Both the position numbers and the translations under genes were made by a program. A DNA stretch of 64,000 nt. Origin: Gossypium raimondii (Eukaryota > Streptophyta > Magnoliopsida > Malvales > Malvaceae). Position 1 is the first letter of the stretch. Each line of letters starts with the position of its first letter. The notes beneath the pieces were generated by a model, which saw nothing but the letters and a program-made list of their open reading frames with translations, did not search any database and was not told where the DNA came from. Shown here in pieces: positions 37,141 through 48,643 of the stretch. Location: positions 11,780,001 to 11,844,000 of the forward strand of contig NC_068569.1 of assembly GCF_025698545.1 (NCBI RefSeq), written 5' to 3'.

Positions 37141-38085
37141 AATTCCTTAATGGCATGCCACTAATATCCCAGTAGTTCTAAATTCCATCTACTTGGGCAT
37201 TAAGGCTGAATTCTATACATATAAAAAATAATTCAATTATCATATTTGCACAATTTCACATTTACACATATATATTCATAATATATATTCCACTTTAATT
37301 CAACCAATATAATTTCATCACATATCAAGACAATCCATTTCAATTGTAAAAAAAAAAAAAACAATAATTCTCACCTCAATCACTTACCATAACATTTAAT
37401 TAAAAACACAACAATTAATAATTAGATTCGAATAATAGAAATACAAATTAGGAATTCCGAGCTATTCCTCGTCGACTATATTTTTTCCCTTCTTAGTCGA
37501 GAATTTCGGTACGACGATTGCTACGGAATTAAAACAATTAAAAATCATCAATACAACACCATTCAATCTCACATTAAATATTTCAATTTTTACTCAATAT
37601 TTGCCTAAATTCCAATTTAGTCCCTGAACCGAGACTAATTTTTATTCTCAAACTAATTTCATATTCTCATTCCATTCCCACTTTAAACTAATTTAATTCT
37701 CTAATTTCACCATAAATCTCTAATTTTAAAATTTTTCAATTTAGTCCCTATTAATTCAAAACTTATGTTTTATTTTACAAATCAATCTTTTACTAACTTC
37801 TAACTTGAAATTCAATCAATTTAACCCCTAATTCATCAATTAATTCAACATGAACAACATCTAAAAATTTACTAACTTTCAAAATTTCAACTTAAATTGA
37901 GTAGTATTTTGTTATAGGATTCCAAAACTCGAAAATTATAAGAAAATGAATTAAATTGACTTACCAAATTAAGTTTGAACCTCAAAACCCCAATTCTCAT
38001 ATTTTCTTTTCTTTCTCCTTTCTCCTTCTTTGTTTCGTTTTTCAATTCTGTTTCTATTCTCTTTCCTATCTTTTATTTCTTTTAT

Positions 38086-38123
38086 AATATAATATAATAT
38101 AATATAATATAATATAATATAAT
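38086..38123. repeat. (AATAT)n microsatellite
   Basis: AATAT repeated about seven times without interruption, inside solo LTR B. Confidence 0.9.
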
Positions 38124-38609
38124 ATTTATACTTAACTTTTAAGTAATATTATTATCATAATAATATATTTTAACTTTAGATTTTTTTAAAAGTCTACTTA
38201 TGCCGCCTCAACTTTAGAAAAAGGCATAATTGTCTATTTGGCCCTTTTAACTTTTCTTTAATCTTTAATTAAACTTTTATCTCTATTGCAATTTAATCCT
38301 TTTTAATCAATTAACCATCGAAACGTAAAATTTCTTAACGAAACTTTAATACTAACCTAATGACACTCGTAAATATTTATAAAAATATTTACAGCTCAGT
38401 TTATAATATCGAGGTCTCGATTCCTCGTTTTCGACCCAATTTACCTAATAATTTCTTTTAAATCACAAAATTCACTAGTTCAAAAATATTTCTAAAATCA
38501 CGCTTAACTTATAATTATTAATTAATAAATTTTTCTAACTTTTTTCATTGGATTTAGTGATATCAAATCACTGTTCTGACACTACTAAAAATCGGGTTGT
38601 TACAACTGG

Positions 38610-39617
38610 GACTGCTCGTTTAGGAATAAAAGGTATTGCTGCTCGGTCAGAGGCTACAGCACCTGCACGTACCTATGTCATTCGAGCAAGAGAAGAAGCT
38701 ACGGCTCCAGATGTGATTGCCAGTACATTCTATCTCTTTGATTTTACTATGTATGTATTGGTTGACCTTGGGTTCACTCATTCTTATATTTGCACTGCAT
38801 TAGTAACAGAAAAGAAGTTGCCTGTTGAATCTACTGATTAAGGTATTCAAGTTACTAATCTATTAGGTCAAAGTGTGATAATTAATTTAGTGTGTCGTAA
38901 TTGTCCACCGAAAGTGAAAGGCTACGAATTCTCTACTGATTTGATGTTGCTACACTTTCGGGAATTTAATATTATTCTGGGAATGGATTGGTTATCTTTG
39001 CATGATGCTGTGGTAAATTGCAAACATAAATGGATTGATTTGACATGTCAAACATGAGAGATGATTTCAGTTGAGTCTAAGAATCCGAAAATTGTTAGAA
39101 TTATTTAAGCCTTTTCTGCTCAGAGATTGATGCGAAAAGGTAATGGGGCATTTCTAGCTTACATTCTTGATTCTCAGGATTCAGAATAGAAGCTAGATCA
39201 ATTACCGGTTGTTAGTGAATTTGCTGATGTATTTCTTGAATAATTGTCGAGTTTACCACTTGGTTGTGAAGTTGAGTTTGTAATTGATGTGATTCTTGGA
39301 ACTGCTCCAATATCAGTAACATTATACCGTATGGCACCAACTGAACTAAAGGAATTAAAGGCATGGTTGCAAGAGTTATTAGACCGAGGGTTTATCAGAC
39401 TGAGCATGTCTCCTTGGGGTGCACCTATTTTATTTGTGAAAAAGAAATACGGTTCTTTTAGATTGCATAGATTACAAACAGTTGAACAAGGTCACAATTA
39501 AAAATAAATACCCTTTGCCACGTATCGATGATCTGTTTGATTAACTAAAAGGCGCTAGAGTGATTTCGAAGATAGACCTTAGATCTGGGTATTATCAGTT
39601 GAAGGTTACACGATTGA
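38610..39617 (+). pseudogene. Protease and start of reverse transcriptase of the old gypsy element
   Basis: The retropepsin region is recognisable as VLVDLGFTHSYIC (family LVDxGSTHS, here damaged) and later FNIILGMDWLSLHDA. The RT N-terminus follows (PPISV-like, [22 protein letters not shown], then [13 protein letters not shown]). Stops occur at several places. The frame ends abruptly at 39617, where LTR C begins, before the catalytic YxDD region. Confidence 0.85.
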
Positions 39618-39849
39618 TGTAACACCCCTAACCCATATCCATCGCTGGAACAAGATTATGGAACATTACCGAAATTTACAGATCAGATGCAGACATTTTG
39701 TATCATTAAACATTCATAATAGAAAACAATTACAATAAATCATATGGTCATTTATATGAGCCCTCGAGGCCCAAATTATACATTTGAAACAAGTCGGGAC
39801 TAAACCGGGAACTCAGAGAATTTTTCGTAAAATAACAAAATTTTCCAAT

Positions 39850-40200
39850 GTGAAGGGGACACACGCCCGTGTGGCTAGGCCATGTGAGCTTTCGAAATAG
39901 GGACACATGGTCGTGTCCAGCCTGTGTCTGTACCTGTGTAACTCTCTGACTTGGGTCACACGGCCAAGTCACACACCCGTGTGCTAGGTCATGTGAACAT
40001 AATGACTTGCAATAAATAGGTGCAAGGGTCACATGGCCAAGCCACACGTCAGTGTGCCAGGCCGTGTGAAAAATTATGAGCATTCTCTTTTGAAATTTTA
40101 AAGATGCAGGGGACATACGGCCAAAACACACGCCCATGTGCTAGGCCGTGTGTCACACACAGCTGAGACACACGCCCATGTCTCTGCCCGTGTGGACGAA
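39850..40200. repeat. Array of CACACG...CGTGTG palindromes in LTR C
   Basis: About ten imperfect units carry CACACGCCCGTGTG, GGCCGTGTG, CACATGGCC or CACACGCCCATGTG. The same position in the old element's 5' LTR (31940-31953) holds only a single copy, so the array expanded in the C lineage. Confidence 0.85.
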
Positions 40201-41059
40201 ATAGGGTCATTTCAAAGCCATATTTCTCACTCAAATTTGCCTTCCACCTACATTAACACTTTAACACATTCACAAACCAGTACAAGACAATTAATTCAAG
40301 CAAAAACTAAGTTTTATACATGTTATATTACCATATACTATCTCAAATCAATCACCAATATACCTATATGTTTTTCATCTATCAACCATACCAAACACTC
40401 ACATTGAACATGATATTGCCTCTTATATATACATCAAAATATGTCCATCACAAGCCATTCCAATGACTAGTTACCACCACAACATTTACATGCCAACATT
40501 GGCTATTTAACCTATACATGCCATTATAACTAAAATTAGTTTGCTATTTTTACCGAAACGAACCGTTGGATAGTGTGAGTGATCTCCGCCAATCTTCCAA
40601 CCCAACGAGCTTTCGAATTACTATAAAACAGGGGAAAAATAAAATAGGGTAAGTTTTAAAGCTTAGTAAGTTCGTATAATAGAAAATTAACTTACCATTT
40701 AATTCACATTTAAGGTAAACAAATAAACATGTTCAAACCAATTTGGCCAATTGCCTAAACACATATCCTCATCAAGCATGTTAGTCATGTAATTCACATG
40801 AATAACAAGAAACATGTACGAGCTCATCAATATTCAATTTCCACATACATATATTTATCACATCAAGTGTCCATGAAACATGTACATATCATATCTTTGT
40901 ATTTCAAGTATATACTCGTAACAATTGGTCTCAATTTCATAATTTTTCATGTCAGAATTTTGCCTGTTGAATCATTTATAATATCGATGGATACACGGGT
41001 AGTACACACGAAGTGTACAAATCTGTAATCGGTCAATTCATATTCAGGAATGCTCATAC

Positions 41060-41424
41060 GATCACATAAACGGGAAGCTCTCTCTTGAGCCATATAATAG
41101 GAATTTCATGTGAGCCATGTAACGGGAAGCTCATAAGAGCTGTAAGCGGGAAGTTCAAGCGAACCAATATCAGGAAGCTCCAGAGAGCCATTAATCGGGA
41201 AGCTTATGAAAGAGCCTTTACTCGAGAAGCTCCGGAGAGCCATATATTGGGACGCTCATAAGAGTTGTGGTGTATCCACAACACATGCAGGATCACAACC
41301 AATTGGGATGCTTCGAAGAGCTATTAACGGGAAGCTCGCAAGAACCATATAATGGGAAGCTCGTGAGAGCCAACTATCGGGATGCTCATGAAAGCTAATA
41401 ACGAAACGCTCTATCGAGCTGAGG
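41060..41424. repeat. CGGGAAGCTCAT-AAGAGC tandem array in LTR C
   Basis: About twelve units of 25-30 bp occur, each with (C/T)GGGAAGCTC, a short spacer and (A)GAGC(C/T). The AGCTC...GAGCT parts pair as hairpins. Element D entered the last units. The array is probably the reverse-strand counterpart of the TTTAGCTCTCATGAGC array in the old element's 5' LTR. Confidence 0.85.
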
Positions 41425-43939
41425 TGTGATAGCCCGAAATAGGGCCTAATCGGAATAGTGGTTTCGTAACCACAAATCCGAAGTGAAATAGTTTAATTTT
41501 ATAAATTTTTATTAGTTACTGATTGATTGAAATATTGTGTGAAAATATGGATAGAAAATTTTAATGCTTTAGTGCTTAATTGAATTTTTAGGACTAAATT
41601 GAGAAAATGCAAAGTGTGTCTAATTAGTGATTAAATGACTTAATTGAATTATTGCATGAAATTGGAAGTGTTTATGTGGCAATTAGACCATGAATTAGTG
41701 TTATGGACACAAAAGGGTATTTCTAGAAAAATATCTAAGTAATGGGTCAAGGGCATTTTTGTCCAAATTGAATAAAGACAAAATAAAGATGAAAACAAGT
41801 GTTCATCTTCTTAAAATCAGACGTTTGCTGCCAAAAAATTCATGTCACCATAGCTAGGGTTCTTGAACTTCCTAAGCTCAATTGTAAGTGATTTCTTGCC
41901 CGCTTTTGATTATTTTCGTATTTTTATGCTTATTGAAGCTTGAATTTCATGTTTCTACCATTTAATTTAAATGAAATTAAAGTTTAAAATTGACCCATTC
42001 ATGATATAATTGTAAATTGATTAGTGATGTTAGATAATGAATGTTTGAAGTGTTAATTACAAGTTTTACTAGATGAATTTTGATGAAAATGTTGAAAAGG
42101 GCTAAATTGTGAAAGATGGTAAAGTGTGCATAAAGTTGTGATTTTGTGAAATTGAGGGCTGTTATGAGCATGAAATATGATTTAGTGAAGTTTGAAATTT
42201 AAAAATTTAGTGAATTTTATTTTTACGAGCTTAGGGACAAAAGTGGAATTTTGAAAAGTTTGGGAAAAATGTAAATTTGCCAAAATGTTGTGTATGAATT
42301 GTATTTGAATGAAATGTTGATAAAATGTATTAAATTGTGTTAATATAGATCAAGAAAGAAGAAATAGTGGAAGTGATCGGGAAAAGAGAAAGTTATCGAC
42401 TAAATTACAAAAATAGTCGTTTTGCATCCGAGGTAAGTTATATGTAAATAATAGTTATATTTGTATAAATTGTGAATTATATTTGATATGTGAATTAATA
42501 TTGAATGTGGAAGGAAAATTGTTCATGAATTATTCAAGTAATAAAGTGTTAAGTGTAAATTCGGTTGAACTTAGGAATAGAATTGGATACAAGTGACATG
42601 TCACTAGAGACCGATGTTACAGATGTTACAGTGTTACAGTGAGTCCGGTCTTTGGGTGATCTAGCATGTGTTGCGATACACTGACGACTTGTGTGAGCAG
42701 CCCGTGGACATTTCGGTGTTATTGATCGCTGGTAGCTTCGCTACATTTCAAGTGGTAGCTTCGCTACATATCGATGGCACTTATGTGCTAAATCTCTACG
42801 TATCCGTGTATATTCCAACTGCTTCAACGGGATTAATAATGAATTAAAGTGAATATGAAATGTTAAGTGTGAAAATGTATATGCAAGTGAATTGGTAAGA
42901 TTGTGCATGTGTAAGTGATTGAAATTGCTAAGAAATGTTTTGATTAGTTATATGTTAAAAGTGTTAATTATTAAATGAGTAATTATTGTTTACATGTAAC
43001 TTACTAAGCTATTTATAGCTTACACATCTCTTTCTTTCCTTTGTTTTATAGTGATTTGAACTTGATCGAATAGTGGACCGTCGAGCTCAGATCACACTAT
43101 CATAGCCATCTCGGTATTATGTGCTTTTCAAAATGTTTGAACTATGGCATGTATAGAGTCTTAATCATTTTGAGCATGTTCAAATGATATGGCTAAGATT
43201 AGCTATTGAAATGGTTAGTAAAGATTATGTTTTGGTATTATGTATGTGTAAATGGTAACTAATTCAAAGAAGCAGTTTCTTTGACAGCAGCAGTGACGTG
43301 AATGTAAAAATTCACCATAAATAGTAGAAATGGAATTAGAGAGTGAATTATATATGGAATTAAAGCTTATCAAGTCTATTTTTATATGAAAGAAACGATG
43401 TAGGAAAAGGAATTCTGTATTTTGAGATATTTGAATTTTAGTGAGACAGGGTCAGAATGGTTTTTGAAGTCCCCTGTTCTGACTTTAGAAAATCATTATA
43501 AATTGTACAGAAAGAATTATGGGTCATAATTTATATGTGTAGATTTCTTAGTGAGTCTATTTTCAAAAGAAAAAATAACCTTATATGTATTCTGTACAAA
43601 GAGATAATTGATTTTAGTGCCGAGAGGTCAGATCTGTCGAGCTGTGAAACAGGGGATACTTTAATGAATAAACTGTACTAATTGGCCAAGTCAAAAATTC
43701 TGAAAATTTTATGGTAAGTAGTAATATGAGTCTAGTTTCAGGGAAAATTTACGGATTTAAATTTTGAGTTCTGTAACTCGAGTTATAATTAAATTAGTGA
43801 AAGTCACGCAGGTAGACAGTTTTGTTGTGAACAGTGAATTTAATTTTAAAGGCAAATTTTTATGCTCCGAATCGGGAAGTTAAATTGGATAACATCTCGT
43901 ACTCGATTCCAGCGACGGTCTCGGGTAAGGGGTGTTACA
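41425..43939 (+). repeat. 5' LTR of element D (2515 bp)
   Basis: TGTGATAGCCCGAAATAGGG to GGTAAGGGGTGTTACA. It is nearly identical to 48644-51148. It contains hairpin-forming TAGCTTCGCTA copies at about 42733 and 42756 and GCACTTATGTGC at about 42777. Confidence 0.95.
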
Positions 43940-43944
43940 TTTAG

Positions 43945-43956
43945 TGGTATCAGAGC
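43945..43956 (+). promoter_or_regulatory. Primer binding site of element D
   Basis: TGGTATCAGAGC matches the standard plant initiator-methionine tRNA primer site and lies five bases after the 5' LTR. Confidence 0.92.
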
Positions 43957-44073
43957 TACGGTTTAATCGATTCTCGGACTAACGTAGCGAGTGTAATAGA
44001 CTATCTATACATGCCATAATTGAATAATGATAGTGTGACGACTCCTGACATCTTAAAATGTTTTTTTTTAGTA

Positions 44074-45150
44074 ATGGATTCTAACCGAGATACAGCTGAT
44101 GATGCTCAAAGTAATGTGCCTGTTGAAAGTCGATTTGAGACTCAGGGTCAAGGAGATGAGGCTCGAGAAGCTTTTCTCCAAATGATGAACAATTGGTACA
44201 CTGAGTTTGTTAGAGCTAATCCTAATGCTCAACCTCCTCCGCCCCCTCCTATTCCTCAAGCTGTTCCCATAGCTCCTCAACAAACTGAAGTGTTAAGATT
44301 GTCAAAGCCTCCAGTGGACAAAATTCGAAAGTATGGAGCCAAGAGTTCGAGCTAATGTAAATGATGATCCTGAAGAGCGAGTTCGGCTTGATAATACCAT
44401 CAGAGTGTTGGATGAATTATCTTGTACTCCAGAAGAAAGTCTCAAATGTGCTATCTCATTGTTGAGGGATTCAGCTTATAATTGGTGGAAAACTTTAGTG
44501 TCAGTGGTGCCTAAAGAGAAAGTTACATGGGATTTCTTTCAAGAAGAATTCCGAAAGAAGTATGTGAGTCAGCGTTTCATTGATCAAAAGAGAAAGAGTT
44601 TCTTGAATTGAAACAAGGGCGCATGACGGTAGCCGAATATGAACGAGAATTTGTCAAATTAAGCAAGTATGCCCAAGAGTGTGTATCTAATGAAGCTACA
44701 TTGTGCAAAAGGTTTGAAGATGGATTAAACGAGGATATCCGATTGCTAGTGGAATTCTTGAAATTAAAGAGTTAGTGGTACTAGTTGAAAGAGCTATCAA
44801 GGCTGAAGAATTGAGCAAAGAGAAAAGAAAGGTGGAAAGTGAAGCAAGAGATGCAAGAAAAAGATCAATGGGCAAGTCATTTCAATTTCAAACGAAGAAG
44901 TCTAGAGAAATGAATACTCGATCGAATGTTTCTAGTGTGAATTTTCAAAGAGATCGAGGAAGACAATATTCGTGTTCCAAAGCTCAAAGCGACTTCTATG
45001 GCAAGTGTAGGTAGTGTTAAACCTACTAGACTGGAATGTCAACATTGTGGAAAACGACATTTAGGGAATGTTATTTAATCACCGAGCATGTTTTAAATGT
45101 GGATCTCAAGATCATTTTGTGAAAGATTGTCCGAAAGAGAAGAGATAGAA
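44074..45150 (+). pseudogene. gag of element D
   Basis: It starts with MDSNRDTADDAQSN and has a Pro-rich linker (PPPPPPIPQ). The retrotransposon gag domain follows (LDNTIRVLDELSCTPEE, YNWWKTL, EYEREFVKLSKYAQE). A CCHC zinc knuckle CFKCGSQDHFVKDC lies near 45089-45130. At least three frame breaks occur (near 44335, 44590 and 44750). Codons are otherwise conserved, so the breaks look like isolated one-base losses rather than long decay. Confidence 0.9.
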
Positions 45151-45159
45151 AAGTTTCAA

Positions 45160-48100
45160 AATGTGAGATCGGCGGTGTGACTACTAGAGGAAGACCATCG
45201 AGAAATGTGGGGACTAGAACTAGTGGTAAAGGTGTAACAAAAGACACGATTGTAAGATCTGAAGTGGGAGCTCCAGAAGAGCTTATGCCATCCGAGCTAG
45301 AGAGGAAACATCTTCCCGATGTGATCATCGGTATATTTTCTCTTTCGACACTAATGTTCTTGCATTGATTGATCCCGGTTCTACTCACTCGTATGTATGT
45401 ATGAATTTAGTGTCCGATAAGAATTTGTGTGTTGAATTGACCGAGTATGTGATTAAAGTGTCGAATCCTTTAGGCAAGCATGTGATAGTTGATAAAATAT
45501 GCAAAATTGTCCTTTGATGATACAAGGTCGGTGTTTCCGCCAACTTGATGTTGTTGCCATTTGATGAATTTGATGTTATTTTGGGGATGGATTGGTTGAC
45601 ATTGCATAAGGCCAAGATAGATTGTAGTCGAAAATTCTTGAGTTGAAGTGTAGTAGTGGTACAGTTCTTGGGTTGAAACAGATAAGTCAAATGTGATGCC
45701 AATTGTGATTTACGCCATGTCCGCTTTCGAAATGTTTGAAAAATGGTTGTGAAGCATATCTTGCTTATGTGTTGAATACAAAAGTGTCTCAAACAAAGAT
45801 CGAATCGATGCAGTGGTATGTGAATATTTAGATGTGTTCCCGGAAGAGTTGCGGGTTTGCCTCCGATTAGAGAAGTAGAGTTTGGTATTGAAGTAATGCA
45901 GTCTCGCTCCAATATCGATTGCTCCTTCTGAATGGCACCAATGAATTAAAAGAATTAAAAGTGCAATTGCAAGAGTTGACGGATAAAGGATTCGTCGGAC
46001 CAAGTTATTCTCCGTGGGTGCTCCGTGCTATTTGTGAAGAAAAGGATGGGACATTGAGATTGTGTATTGATTATCGTCAACTTAATAAAGTGACGATAAA
46101 GAATAAATATCCATTGCCCGAATAGATGACTTGTTTGATCGGTTAAAGGATGCCACAGTGTTTTCCAAAATTGATTTGAGATCCGGATATTACCAATTGA
46201 GGTTAAAGAGTCGATGTGCCAAAGACGCTTTCGAAACCGGTATGGTCACTATGAGTTTCTTGTAATGCCTTTTGGTCCGACTAATGCTCCAACTATTTTA
46301 TGGATTTGATGAATCGGATTTTCCTACCTATTTGGATAAATTTGTGGTGGTGTTTATAGATGATATTCTTATTTATTCTCGAAGTGAAGTGAGCACTTAA
46401 ACATTTAAGAATTGTGCTACTGATTCTGCGAAAAGAAATTATTTGCTAAATTTAGTAAAAGTGAATTTTGGCTCGGTGAAGTTGGATTTTTGGGACATGT
46501 TGTCTCGGAGATGGCATTCGAGTGGATCCGAATAAGATATCGGCAATAGTTGAATGGAAGCCTCCAAGAAATGTATCCGAAGTTAGGAGTTTTTGGGCTT
46601 AGCGGGATATTACCGTCGATTCGTAGAAGGTTTTTCGATGATAGCTTCACCGATGACAAAATTGTTGCAAAAAGATGTTAAGTTGAATGGATGAAGAGTG
46701 TCAACAAAGTTTTGAGAAATTAAAGAAGTGTTTAAGCGAGGCACCGTGTTAGTGCAACCCGAGTCGGAAAGGAATTTGTTGTTTATAGTGACGCGTCGTT
46801 AAATGGGCTTGGATGTGTATTGATGCAAGAAGGAAAAGTGATAGCGTATGCTTCTCGACAATTGAAACCGCATGAACGAAATTATCCTACCCATGATTTA
46901 AAGTTGGTGCTATTGTCTTTGCTTTGAAGATTTGGCGTCATTATTTATATGGTGAGAAATGTCATGTTTTCTGAGATCATAAAAGTTTGAAATATGTTAT
47001 GACACAAAAGATCTGAATTTGCGGCGTAAGATGGTTGGAATTGATGAAAGATTATGAACTTGTAATAGATTATCATCCGGAAAAGCCAATATAGTTCTTG
47101 ATGCTTTGAGCGAAAAGTCTCTCTTTGCTTTGAGAGCTTTGAATACAAGATTAACATTGATGAAGATGGATCATTGCTTGCGAGTTAAAAGCTAGTCCAT
47201 TGTTTCTTCAAGAAATTTATGAGGCTCGAAAGTGGATAATGAATTACAAAGAAAAAAGACTCGATTAATGCGATGGGCGATAATTCGATTTTCGGATTGA
47301 TTCGGATGGATGTTTAATGTTTCATGACGAATATGTGTTCAAAAATGTTGATTTAATCCAGAAAATTTTGCGGGAAGCACATGATAGTCGCTAGCGATTC
47401 ACCCATTAGTGTAAAAATGTGCAATGATTTAAAGAAATTATATTGGTGGCGGGTATGAAACGGGATATCTCGAGTATGTGACAAAGTGTTTTGTGTGCCA
47501 ACAAGTAAAAGTGAACACCAAGTACCTTGAGGTTACTTCAACCTATTATGGTGCCCGAGTGGAAGTGGGATAGAATTACTATGGATTTTGTTTCGGATTG
47601 CCATTGTCACCGAAAAAGAAAGACTCAATTTGGGTAATAGTTGATCGATTGACTAAGTCGACTCATTTCATTCTGTGAATGAGTTTTCACTTGACAAGTT
47701 AGTGAATTGTATATTCTTTGAGATAGTTCGATTACATGGTGTGCTGCGTCTATTATATCGATAGAGATCCACGGTTTACTTCAAGGTTTTGGAAGAAATT
47801 ACAAGAGGCATTGGGTACTAAATTGAATTTTAGTACAAGATTTCACCCCAAACCGATGGACATCTGAAAGAGTAATTCAAGTGCTCAAGATATGTTGAGA
47901 TGTTGTGTATTGGAATTTGAAGGTAATTGGGAAAGATATCTACCTTTGGTGGAGTTTGCATATAATAATAGTTATCAATCTAGCATAAAAATGGCACCTT
48001 ATGAAGCGTTGTATGGACGAAAGTGTCGGACTCCATTATATTGGACTGAACTTAATGAAAATCAGTTACATGGAGTCGATTTGGTAAAAGAAACTGAAGA

Positions 48101-48643
48101 AAAAGTGAAGATAATCCGTGATTGTTTGAAAGTCGCATCGGATCGATGAAGTCGATGCGGATTTGAAAAGAAAAGAGATTGAGTTTCAAGTGGGTGATAA
48201 AGTATTTCTGAAAGTGTCTCCATGGAAGAAAATTCTGAGATTTGGCCGTAAAGGTAAATTAAGTCCAAGATTTATTGGTCCGTATGAAGTGATAGAAAGA
48301 ATTGGTCCAGTGGCTTATCGATTGTCTTTACCCCCGGAATTGGAAAGAATTCATAATGTGTTTCATGTTTCTATGTTGAGGCGATATCGATCGGACCCAT
48401 CACATGTGATTTCACCGACTGAAGTGGAAATTCGATCGGATATGACATACGAAGAAGAACCGATTCGAATCTTGGCACGAGAAGTGAAACAGTTGAGAAA
48501 CAAAGAAATTGCTTTAGTGAAAGTGTTATGGCAACGACATGGAGTGGAAGAGGCAACATGGGAAACCGAGGAGACTATGAGGAAACAGATCCCAACTTAT
48601 TCATCGGTAAGATTTTCGGGACGAAAATCCCTAAGGGGAGAAT
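45160..48643 (+). pseudogene. pol of element D: protease, RT, RNase H, integrase, C-terminal tail
   Basis: Recognisable parts in order are retropepsin LIDPGSTHSYV (near 45365), VILGMDWLT (near 45575), RT with [19 protein letters not shown] (near 46060-46120) and the catalytic FIDDILIYSR (near 46355). They continue with RNase H with [15 protein letters not shown] (near 46780), the integrase core with MDFV, IVDRLTKSTHFI (near 47580-47680) and FAYNNSYQSS (near 47960), and a C-terminal tail [12 protein letters not shown] with EATWE (48350-48560). Frame changes separate nearly every block. The last ~160 codons (48163-48648) remain open. I do not offer a repaired product. Confidence 0.9.
48628..48643 (+). 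promoter_or_regulatory. Polypurine tract region of element D
   Basis: AAGGGGAGAA lies just before the TG of the 3' LTR, in the expected position for plus-strand priming. Confidence 0.7.

Larger units (their letters stand above)
36342..38604 (-). mobile_element. Solo LTR B, 2263 bp, antisense, target duplication ACTGG
   Basis: It begins TGTAACACCCCCAACTCG and ends ATCGGGTTGTTACA. ACTGG occurs at 36337-36341 and again at 38605-38609. In its own direction it starts TGTAACAACCCGATTTTTAG, close to the start of the old element's own LTR (TGTAACAGCTTGATTTTTAG). It belongs therefore to a related but distinct family from solo LTR A. It contains a hairpin array at 37031-37140 and an (AATAT)n run at about 38086-38123. 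Confidence 0.93.
29700..39617 (+). mobile_element. Old Ty3/gypsy LTR retrotransposon, 3' part lost
   Basis: This is the oldest layer of the nest, on the plus strand. It has a 5' LTR (29700-32198), a primer binding site, decayed gag pieces (32342-32797, 35614-36341) and a decayed protease and RT start (38610-39617). Solo LTRs A and B interrupt it, and LTR C truncates it. The reading frames contain frameshifts and stops throughout. The gag zinc knuckle, retropepsin and RT order is that of gypsy elements, and the relatives I know with this layout are chromoviruses (Tekay/Del-like). No 3' LTR is seen in the window. Confidence 0.85.

Noticed and set aside
39618..41424. Start of another full retrotransposon
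   Set aside because: No gag, pol or primer site follows in the antisense direction; all the sequence is LTR-like and continues after element D.
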